This document shows positions 6,078 through 11,560 of a DNA stretch of 11,560 bases, piece by piece. The first letter of the stretch is position 1. Each line of letters begins with the position of its first letter. Below the pieces are notes generated by a model that saw only the letters and a list, made by a program, of their open reading frames with translations, was not told the DNA's origin and did not search any database. The position numbers were made by a program, and so were the translations under genes. Origin of the DNA: CAVRTJ01 sp046704825 (GTDB lineage Bacteria > Acidobacteriota > UBA4820 > DSQY01); contig JBJKRE010000183.1 in the NCBI GenBank assembly GCA_046704825.1, positions 1 through 11,560 on the forward strand. The letters are read 5' to 3'.

Positions 6078-6885
6078 GTTTGACCTTGAGCAGCAAGACC
6101 CACCTCAGTTTGCCCAGCTGGGCCAGCGGCGAGGCGGTGATCTTCTTCAGGTAGTCGTGCCCGTTCTCGACGGACGTGACGACGCAGACCCGGACGCCGG
6201 CGGGGAAGTACCCGTCCTCGCCCGAAGTCACGAACTCGTCTCCCACCTTCACGTCGGCCTCGTTGGAAACCCAGTGAACGGTCAGGTGGTCGCCCGCACC
6301 CACGGCGACGGCGTTCACCCCGGTCCGGGCCGACACCACGCCCACGGCGCTGTTGGGGTCCGTGATCAGGAGGACCCGGTAGAGGTCGCCCGCCTTGCCG
6401 ATGACCCGGCCCACGGCGCCGTCCGTCGACATGACGGGGGTGCCGTCGGGCACCGCCACTCCGGGCGGGCAGGACACGAGGAGGTACCGACCGAAGGGCG
6501 CGCCGAACTGGGTCAGGGCCCGCCCGCCCACGATGTCGACGTCCCTGGGTCTGGGCGCGTCGATGAGCGCCCGGAGCTCGATGATCTCCTGTTCGAGGTG
6601 ATCGTCGAGCTGGATCCTGGCCTCGAGTTCCCGGTTCTTCATCTCGGCTCTGTCGGCCCTGAGGGCCGCATCCCGCTGCCAGATGTAGGCCTGGACACCT
6701 TCGTGCGTGAGGCCCGAGGCCGCGTTGAAGAGGGTCAGGAAGGGCCCGAACGCGGCCATGGCCAGGTTGCCGAAGACGGTCTTCTCACCGTGGCGCACCT
6801 GCACCGTCAGGAAAACCAGGTAGCCGACCACGATGAGCAGGAGCAGTACTTCGGGGCGGCGGGACAGGGTGCTTCGTCTGATCAC
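6070..6885 (-). CDS. mreC: Rod shape-determining protein MreC
   Basis: MreC spans the inner membrane and, on the periplasmic side, contacts and activates PBP2-RodA. The 271 residues have a basic N-terminus and one membrane segment (about 12-30). A helical, probably coiled-coil stretch rich in charged residues follows (about 70-108), then the beta-rich MreC domain (about 115-270). Family hallmarks are DGAVGRVI (155-162), LITDPNSAVG (173-182), and VKVGDEFVTSGEDGYFPAGVRV (212-233). The start is GTG at 6885-6883, overlapping the mreB stop as GTGA, which fixes the start well. The stop lies 8 bp inside mreD. Length and domain order are normal. Confidence 0.95.
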   Translation of the reverse strand: MIRRSTLSRRPEVLLLLIVVGYLVFLTVQVRHGEKTVFGNLAMAAFGPFLTLFNAASGLTHEGVQAYIWQRDAALRADRAEMKNRELEARIQLDDHLEQEIIELRALIDAPRPRDVDIVGGRALTQFGAPFGRYLLVSCPPGVAVPDGTPVMSTDGAVGRVIGKAGDLYRVLLITDPNSAVGVVSARTGVNAVAVGAGDHLTVHWVSNEADVKVGDEFVTSGEDGYFPAGVRVCVVTSVENGHDYLKKITASPLAQLGKLRWVLLLKVKHA

Positions 6886-7913
6886 TCTACGGCGACCCTC
6901 TTAAGAAGCTCGAAGTCGTCGAGCATCTTTCCGGCGCCGAGGACCACGGAGGACAGGGGATCGTCCGCCGTGAGGACGGGTAGCGCCGTCTCTTCCCTGA
7001 GCCGCTTGTCCAGGTTTCGCAGCAGCGCGCCTCCGCCCGTCAGCACGATGCCCCGGTCCACGATGTCGGCGGCCAGTTCGGGCGGCGTCTGCTCCAGGGC
7101 CTGCTTGACGGCGTCGATGATGATGGAGACGGTTTCCGAAAGGGCCTCGCGGACCTCCTCCGACGAGACCACGAGCGTTTTCGGGATGCCGTCGACGAGG
7201 TCCCGGCCCTTGATCTCCATGGTCTGCTCTTCGTCCATGGGGTAGGCCGAGCCCAGCCGGATCTTGATCTCCTCGGCCGTCCGTTCGCCGATTAGCAGGT
7301 TGTAGCGCTTCTTGATGTACTGCGAGATGGCCTCGTCCATCTCGTTGCCGGCGATCCGCACCGTCCTCGAGTAGACGATGCCGGCCATTGAGATGACGGC
7401 CACGTCCGTCGTGCCGCCCCCTATGTCCACGATCATGTTGCCCGTGGGCTCGGTGATGGGCATGCCGGCGCCGATGGCCGCCGCCATGGGCTCCTCGATC
7501 ATGGCCACGTAGGACGCCTTGGCCCGGTAGGCCGAATCGCGCACCGCGCGCTTCTCGACCTGCGTGATCTGGCTGGGGATGCAGATGACGATCCTGGGCC
7601 GGACCACGAGCTTTCGGTTGTGGGCCTTCTTGATGAAGTAGTCGAGCATACGCTCCGTGTGTTCGAAGTCCGCGATGACGCCGTCCTTCATGGGCTTGAT
7701 GGCCACGATGTTGCCGGGCGTGCGCCCGAGCATGTCCTTCGCCTCCGTTCCGACCGCCTCTATTCTTCCGTTCTTCTGGTTCATGGCGATGATGGACGGT
7801 TCGCGGACGACGATGCCTTTCCCCTTGACGTAGACCAGCGTGTAGGCGGTGCCCAGGTCGATGGCGAGGTCGTTGGAAAGGAAGGAAAACGGGGATCGGA
7901 GGCTGAAAGGCAT
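6882..7913 (-). CDS. mreB: Rod shape-determining protein MreB (bacterial actin)
   Basis: MreB forms ATP-dependent filaments under the inner membrane that orient side-wall synthesis. The 343 residues match the family in length. The phosphate-1 loop is DLGTAYT (19-25), where most MreBs have DLGTANT. The phosphate-2 loop is DIGGGTTD (163-170) and the adenosine motif TGGGALLRNL is at 292-301. MIEEPMAAAIGAG (138-150) is typical. The N-terminus MPFSLRSPFSFLSNDLAID is hydrophobic, consistent with membrane binding. The ATG has a good ribosome-binding site (AGGAG, 6 nt spacing) that overlaps the stop codon of the upstream GGDEF gene; only 9 nt separate the two genes. Downstream genes follow with overlapping ends. 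Confidence 0.97.
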   Translation of the reverse strand: MPFSLRSPFSFLSNDLAIDLGTAYTLVYVKGKGIVVREPSIIAMNQKNGRIEAVGTEAKDMLGRTPGNIVAIKPMKDGVIADFEHTERMLDYFIKKAHNRKLVVRPRIVICIPSQITQVEKRAVRDSAYRAKASYVAMIEEPMAAAIGAGMPITEPTGNMIVDIGGGTTDVAVISMAGIVYSRTVRIAGNEMDEAISQYIKKRYNLLIGERTAEEIKIRLGSAYPMDEEQTMEIKGRDLVDGIPKTLVVSSEEVREALSETVSIIIDAVKQALEQTPPELAADIVDRGIVLTGGGALLRNLDKRLREETALPVLTADDPLSSVVLGAGKMLDDFELLKRVAVE

Positions 7914-7922
7914 ATAGAGCTC

Positions 7923-8984
7923 CTAAGCGTAGAGGGCGCAGTCGTTCTTCGTGGATTCTTTTACTCGATACATGGCCTGATCGGCCCTCTGAATGAGCCG
8001 GTCGGGCGTATCACCGTGGATGGGGAAACAGGAAACTCCGAAACTTGCCGAGAGGGTGAAGGCGTAGCCCGGATCCGCCGCGTAGTCGTGTTCGCAGACG
8101 GCCTGTCTGAGTCGCTGAGCGACGAGCATGGCACCCTCCGAGTCCGTGTTGGGCAGTATGAGCGTGAACTCGTCTCCGCCGTAGCGGGCCACGATGTCCA
8201 CGTTGCGCACGAGGTCTTTGAGAATGCCACCCACGACCTTGAGCGTCTCGCTGCCGACCAGGTGTCCGTAGCGGTCGTTGACCTGCTTGAAGCCGTCGAG
8301 GTCAAGGAAAAGGACCGCCACGGGGTAGTCGTAGCGGCGCCCCCTGGTGATCTCCACCTCGAGGGCCTGCCGCAGATACCGGGCATTGTAAAGCTGAGTG
8401 AGGTCGTCGACAAGGGACAGTTGCTTGATCTTCTGGAACATGAAGGCGTTTTCCAGCGCCACGGCCACCGGTTCGGCGAAGAGCAGAACCGTGTCCAGAT
8501 CCGCCTCGGTGAAATCCTTGCCGCCCACCTTGTTCAGGACCTCGAGCACTCCCAGCGTCCTCCCGCGGCTTCGGAGCGGCACGCACAGCACCGACCGCGT
8601 GGTGAATCCCGTGCGCCGGTCCATCTTCGGGTTGAAGTGGGGGCTGTGTTCGACGTCGTTCACCATAAGGGGGTACCCCGTCTTGGCCACCTGGCCCGCG
8701 ATGCCTTCGCCGACCTTCAGCCGGGAGTCCTTGAGACCGTGCGTCAGCATCCCGAGCGCTTCCTTGAAGATGAGCCACTCTTCCGTCTCGTCGAGGAGGA
8801 GGAGGCTCCATGCCTCCGAGTGGGAGAGCATCTGAACCCGTTCCATGATGTACGAAATGAGGGCCTCCGGCTCCAGCATAGAATTGGCCGTCCGAACCAC
8901 TTCGCCCATGATGCGCAGCTGCTCGGACTTCAGCCGGTAGGCCTTCTCCAATTCCTGATACTTGTTCTCAAGAGACCTGTTCAC
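7923..8984 (-). CDS. GAF-GGDEF diguanylate cyclase
   Basis: This protein is predicted to make c-di-GMP from two GTP in the cytoplasm, controlled by a GAF sensor. It has 353 residues and no membrane segment. A short N-terminal coiled coil (about 3-30) leads into a GAF domain (about 35-180; VGEGIAGQVA at 91-100, SVLCVPLRSRG at 131-141). The GGDEF domain (about 188-353) contains DDLTQLYNARYL (193-204) and LDLDGFKQVNDRYGH (227-241). The signature YGGDEF (268-273) is intact and DQAMY is at 335-339. An inhibitory I-site RNVD (260-263) sits exactly five residues before GGDEF, so product feedback is likely. The GTG start at 8984-8982 lies 24 nt after the upstream stop, in the same frame, and has no clear Shine-Dalgarno; coupled translation is plausible. 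The ligand of the GAF domain is unknown. Confidence 0.93.
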   Translation of the reverse strand: MNRSLENKYQELEKAYRLKSEQLRIMGEVVRTANSMLEPEALISYIMERVQMLSHSEAWSLLLLDETEEWLIFKEALGMLTHGLKDSRLKVGEGIAGQVAKTGYPLMVNDVEHSPHFNPKMDRRTGFTTRSVLCVPLRSRGRTLGVLEVLNKVGGKDFTEADLDTVLLFAEPVAVALENAFMFQKIKQLSLVDDLTQLYNARYLRQALEVEITRGRRYDYPVAVLFLDLDGFKQVNDRYGHLVGSETLKVVGGILKDLVRNVDIVARYGGDEFTLILPNTDSEGAMLVAQRLRQAVCEHDYAADPGYAFTLSASFGVSCFPIHGDTPDRLIQRADQAMYRVKESTKNDCALYA

Positions 8985-9008
8985 GGCCGCGGGCCCCGTG
9001 CGCCAGTA

Positions 9009-10436
9009 CTAGTAAGCGACGGACTGGAACTGCTTACGCCAGATTTTTTCGTTGCCTTCGTCGTCGAAGGCTCGGACCTGAACCGTCTGGGTCCCGACGT
9101 CGGAGAACAGAAGGATCTTGCTGAAGGTCCCGTCCGTGTTCACCGGGATTTCGATGTCGTTGACGGAAACCGATACGCCCGGGTCCGTGCTCCCCTGGAT
9201 GATCACGCCGTCCCCGATGGGGGTGACGTCGACGGTGAGCTTGATGTCGCGTTTGATCTTCGGACGCTGGTATATCTGAAGCAATCGGAACCTGTAAATC
9301 GGAGACCAGTAGGTCTTCTTCTTCGGACCCTCCGACCGGACCCTCCAGTAGTAGGTGCCGGCCGGAAGACCGTCTACCGTGATCTTACCGCCCGAAACGA
9401 GCTGATCGGGCGCCAGCAGTTTGGAGAAGAGCGGCTTGGCGGATATCTGGAACTCGGCCTTCGGCGAGCCGCCCGTCCACTCGAAGCTGATCGTCTGGCG
9501 GACGGGATCGTCCACGCGGAGGACCTGCTGATCTTTGGGGTACTCGGCCGCGGGTGGGGCGATGAGGGCTTCTCTGGGCGAAAAGCCCGACGAGGTGGTG
9601 ATGATGGACGCGCCGGAGACGCCCGCTTCGACCGTCTCTTTCTGACCGGCCGCCTCGATCTCGGTGGACCCCGAATAGACCGACGTCACGACCTGCCCGG
9701 TCGGTGTCTGGGCGACGCCGACCCTGGAGGCGGGGGCGGGCCTGACCTTCGTGGACTCCGTGGCGATGATGCTCTCGTCTCTGGGAGTCATGTCCTTGGG
9801 CGTCTGGGTCTCGACGAAGCCCTGCTTCAGCGCGACCTCGATGCGGTTCGCGCCGTCCGAAGTGGTGAACATAACCTGGATGACCACCAGCGAGTCCGGA
9901 TTGACGATCTGGACCTGGCCGTTGTGGTACTTGATCTTGGCGTAGCTGTTCTGGCCCGTCCGGACGATGTCGCCGTCCTCGAGTATCATCTGTTCTTTGG
10001 CTCCGCTGAAGAGGTGCTGCCCCGTCCGCTTGACCTCGACGGAGCCTTCCGTATCGACGAGCACCGCGTACTTCTGCGCGCTGGGCGAGGCGATCTGGAT
10101 GTTTTTCAGGGTGGACAGGATGTCCTTGGCGATCGCCAGGGCCTTGGGGTAATGCCTGGCCTGGTACTCGGCCCGGCCCTGGTTCAGCATGTTCCGCGCC
10201 TGGTTGATGGTGGCCCTGACCTCGACGGTCAGGTTGGGCGTGTCCATGGTCTCGATCATGTGCTCGGCCCTGGACAGTGCCCTTTCGGCCTGGATCTGGG
10301 GGTTGCCGTGCCACCGCCAGTAGATGAAGGCGCCGCCCCCGATGGCCACCACCGCGACGATAACGCCGATGATCGCGAAAATGTCCTTGTAGCGTACGGT
10401 GATCCAATCCAACTCCCTGACTCTTCCCTTGGCCAT
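9009..10436 (-). CDS. Membrane-anchored FecR-domain protein with Ig/Fn3-like repeats
   Basis: The function is not known. With the chosen start it has 475 residues. A short cytoplasmic tail and one membrane segment (about 19-40) place the rest in the periplasm. A helical stretch (about 46-113) follows. Next is a FecR-like region (about 122-260), with EGSVEVKRTG at 130-139 and LEDGDIVRTGQNSYAKIKY at 152-170. Then comes an Fn3-like segment (about 303-385) with the typical LPAGTYYWRVRSEG (357-370). The C-terminal Ig-like domain (about 398-472) has GSTDPGVSVSVNDIEIPV (415-432). It lacks the sigma-factor partner of classical FecR, so an anti-sigma role is not supported. The ATG at 10436-10434 is chosen because AAGGAG lies 11 nt upstream; an ATG at 10463 falls inside the predicted -10 box. 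It heads the gene train that leads into mreB. Confidence 0.8.
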   Translation of the reverse strand: MAKGRVRELDWITVRYKDIFAIIGVIVAVVAIGGGAFIYWRWHGNPQIQAERALSRAEHMIETMDTPNLTVEVRATINQARNMLNQGRAEYQARHYPKALAIAKDILSTLKNIQIASPSAQKYAVLVDTEGSVEVKRTGQHLFSGAKEQMILEDGDIVRTGQNSYAKIKYHNGQVQIVNPDSLVVIQVMFTTSDGANRIEVALKQGFVETQTPKDMTPRDESIIATESTKVRPAPASRVGVAQTPTGQVVTSVYSGSTEIEAAGQKETVEAGVSGASIITTSSGFSPREALIAPPAAEYPKDQQVLRVDDPVRQTISFEWTGGSPKAEFQISAKPLFSKLLAPDQLVSGGKITVDGLPAGTYYWRVRSEGPKKKTYWSPIYRFRLLQIYQRPKIKRDIKLTVDVTPIGDGVIIQGSTDPGVSVSVNDIEIPVNTDGTFSKILLFSDVGTQTVQVRAFDDEGNEKIWRKQFQSVAY

Positions 10437-10461
10437 GCGGGTGCTCTCTCCTTCACGAAGC

Positions 10462-10491
10462 ATAATACTCCATAAAGCTTCAAGGGCTCAA
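10462..10491 (-). promoter_or_regulatory. Sigma70-like promoter for the FecR-like/GGDEF/mre gene train
   Basis: On the minus strand TTGAGC (10491-10486) is followed after 18 nt by TATTAT (10467-10462). The -10 matches consensus at 5 of 6 positions. Transcription would start near 10455, just before the AAGGAG ribosome-binding site at 10453-10448. This supports the ATG at 10436 over the one at 10463. No other obvious promoter was noticed before mreB, so this may serve the whole train, although internal promoters cannot be excluded. Confidence 0.4.
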
Positions 10492-10505
10492 CCGATTGGC
10501 GGGAC

Positions 10506-10534
10506 TTGTCTGGGGCACGGAGGGCCTTCATAAT
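10506..10534 (+). promoter_or_regulatory. Sigma70-like promoter candidate for the TlpA-like gene
   Basis: TTGTCT (10506-10511), a 17-nt spacer and CATAAT (10529-10534) give matches of 4 of 6 and 5 of 6 to consensus. Transcription would start near 10541, leaving a leader of about 185 nt before the ATG at 10726. It is divergent from the candidate at 10462-10491, and the two -35 boxes are about 15 nt apart. The leader contains a perfect 10-bp palindrome TTCGTACGAA (10579-10588) and a small GCGCC/GGCGC hairpin (10594-10604). Confidence 0.35.
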
Positions 10535-10725
10535 GGACCTTGTCCGGTCATCCGGATCGAGCGAGTGGAATGAGTTGATTCGTACGAACACCTGCGCCGG
10601 GCGCGGCCTCCTCCTCCGGGGACGGATCGGGAGGTGCTCCCCAACGAGGTCGTCACGCCGGCGCGTCGGCCACCAAGCGTCCCCCGGCAGCCCGAGCCTG
10701 GCGGGTGCGGCGCCGGGAGAAAAAC

Positions 10726-11304
10726 ATGGCAAATAACGGCGGGTCCCAGAAAAAGAACGGTTCCTCCAATATCGCTTGGGTCATCATCGGCGCAGCGCTG
10801 GCTATTCTTGTGGTGTACGTCCTGCGCGCCGGACTCTTCGGCGGCGGGCACATACGCGGCGGCATCGCGGCGTCGCAGCGGCGTGCGGCCCCGCAGGTCA
10901 CGCTGCCCTCGGCCCGTCCGGCGGGCGCAAGCCTGGACCTCGCCTCGCTCAAGGGCGACGTGGTAGTCCTTCACTTCTGGGCCACGTGGTGTCCCCCCTG
11001 CCGGGCCGAATTCCCCGAATTCGCAAAGTACGCGGCGAGCGCTCGGGGTGAAAAAGGCGTGGTCGTGGTTCCCGTGTCCGTGGACAACTCCAAGGCGCCG
11101 GTCGGCCAGTTCCTGAACGGCGTAAAGGGGACTTTCCCCGTATACATGGACAGCGGCAACCTGGCGTCGGACCTCGGAGTCAGCGCCATCCCCACCACCA
11201 TCATCCTGGACAAGAAGGGCCGGGTGGCCTGGGTCCATCAGGGGGCGTCCAGCTGGTCAAAGGGCGGCGTCCCATCGATCGTCAAAGAGCTGGTGAATGG
11301 CTGA
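10726..11304 (+). CDS. Membrane-anchored TlpA-like thioredoxin-fold protein
   Basis: Proteins of this type carry out thiol-disulfide reactions on the outer side of the inner membrane, often keeping thiols reduced for cytochrome c or other maturation. The 192 residues have a short basic, Asn/Ser/Lys-rich N-terminus and one membrane segment (about 16-36). A Gly/Ala/Arg linker leads into a thioredoxin fold. The active site is WATWCPPC (85-92), and the cis-Pro motif is GVSAIPTTIILD (151-162, P156). PVSVDNS lies near 116-122. The ATG at 10726 is chosen over an in-frame ATG at 10705 because GGGAG stands 6-7 nt upstream. The 3' end overlaps the aldehyde dehydrogenase start by 8 bp, so the two are likely coupled. 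The redox partner is not visible in the window. Confidence 0.88.
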   Translation: MANNGGSQKKNGSSNIAWVIIGAALAILVVYVLRAGLFGGGHIRGGIAASQRRAAPQVTLPSARPAGASLDLASLKGDVVVLHFWATWCPPCRAEFPEFAKYAASARGEKGVVVVPVSVDNSKAPVGQFLNGVKGTFPVYMDSGNLASDLGVSAIPTTIILDKKGRVAWVHQGASSWSKGGVPSIVKELVNG

Positions 11305-11560
11305 GATTCCGCTTGAGCCGCGCCGCACGGTCGAAGGCAAGGTCCTCATCGGGGGAGAGTGGTACGAAAAAGACGCCCGGTTCGAAAGCCTCGACCCCGC
11401 CACCGGAGAACCCATCGGCACCGCGCCCCTGTGCAACCGGCAGGACGTGGAGATGGCGGTGGAGGCCGCCCGGAAGGCGCAGCCAGGGTGGGCCTCGCTC
11501 TCCCTCCAGAGGCGGTTCGGTCACCTCGAGGTCCTGAAGAACCTCGTAAGGGAAGAGGGC
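11297..11560 (+). CDS. Aldehyde dehydrogenase family protein, N-terminal part (cut by window end)
   Basis: NAD(P)-dependent oxidation of an aldehyde to an acid (or acyl-CoA) is the usual reaction of this superfamily. Only the first 88 codons are present. They show the standard opening of the fold: GKVLIGGEWYEKDARFESLD (15-34), then PATGEPIGTAPLCNRQDVEM (35-54), then AVEAARKAQPGWASLSLQRR (55-74). The FxSLDPATGE element, the AVxAARKAxPGW helix and the xRxxxLxxLxxLV segment are all in place. The NAD-binding and catalytic Cys regions lie beyond 11560, so the substrate class cannot be named. The ATG at 11297-11299 lies within the last codons of the TlpA-like gene (8-bp overlap); its Shine-Dalgarno is weak, which fits translational coupling. 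Confidence 0.85.
   Translation, partial: MAEIPLEPRRTVEGKVLIGGEWYEKDARFESLDPATGEPIGTAPLCNRQDVEMAVEAARKAQPGWASLSLQRRFGHLEVLKNLVREEG

Noticed and set aside
5935..7245. Plus-strand open frame of 436 codons opposite mreD, mreC and mreB
   Set aside because: It is antisense to three firmly identified genes and its composition is that of a reverse-complement frame.
9009..10436. Classical FecR anti-sigma regulator
   Set aside because: No ECF sigma factor or TonB receptor lies nearby, and the protein has Fn3/Ig-like domains instead of the classical FecR layout.
7620..10475. Very long plus-strand open frame (951 codons) opposite mreB, the GGDEF gene and the FecR-like gene
   Set aside because: It lies antisense to three genes with clear domain matches, and its translation is a low-complexity Val/Asp/Gly/Arg/His mix with no motif. 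Long antisense frames are expected in GC-rich DNA.
10528..11238. Minus-strand open frame of 236 codons opposite the TlpA-like gene
   Set aside because: The plus strand encodes a thioredoxin with CPPC and cis-Pro motifs; the opposite frame has no recognisable feature.

Overview
This GC-rich window comes from a Gram-negative, rod-shaped bacterium. Part of lpxK (lipid A synthesis) is present, together with a complete cell-elongation (elongasome) gene cluster and several exported or membrane-anchored proteins. The gene order and the GAF-GGDEF and FecR-type neighbours would fit Desulfobacterota, Acidobacteriota or a related lineage. No rRNA or other decisive marker is present, so the phylum is left open.

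Left part (1-1559), minus strand, from left to right: the 5' part of lpxK, cut by the window edge; a 353-bp non-coding stretch with repeats and a strong hairpin; a secreted chalcone-isomerase-fold protein with its own good promoter; and a second non-coding stretch. The second stretch carries a related copy of the intergenic repeat and a short heptamer tandem repeat.

Central part (1560-10436) is one long minus-strand gene train. In transcription order it reads: a membrane-anchored FecR/Ig-like protein, a GAF-GGDEF diguanylate cyclase, mreB, mreC, mreD, mrdA (PBP2), rodA, and a ThiF/MoeB-type adenylyltransferase. From mreB onward every junction overlaps by 4 or 8 bp, so the elongasome proteins and the ThiF-like enzyme are probably translationally coupled. 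MreB filaments with MreC and MreD would position the RodA glycosyltransferase and PBP2 transpeptidase for side-wall peptidoglycan synthesis. The FecR-like and GGDEF genes at the head suggest, by inference only, that envelope sensing or c-di-GMP is expressed together with elongation.

Right part (10437-11560): a divergent intergenic region with candidate promoters for both directions. Then, on the plus strand, come a membrane-anchored TlpA-like thioredoxin and an overlapping aldehyde dehydrogenase cut by the window end.

No mobile element, CRISPR array, tRNA or rRNA was seen. Most of the window is recognisable housekeeping. The points most worth a second look are the FecR-like/GGDEF pair leading the elongasome operon, a His in place of a conserved Asp in RodA (QPHFGT), a Tyr in the MreB phosphate-1 loop (DLGTAYT), and the paired intergenic repeats around the chalcone-isomerase-like gene.
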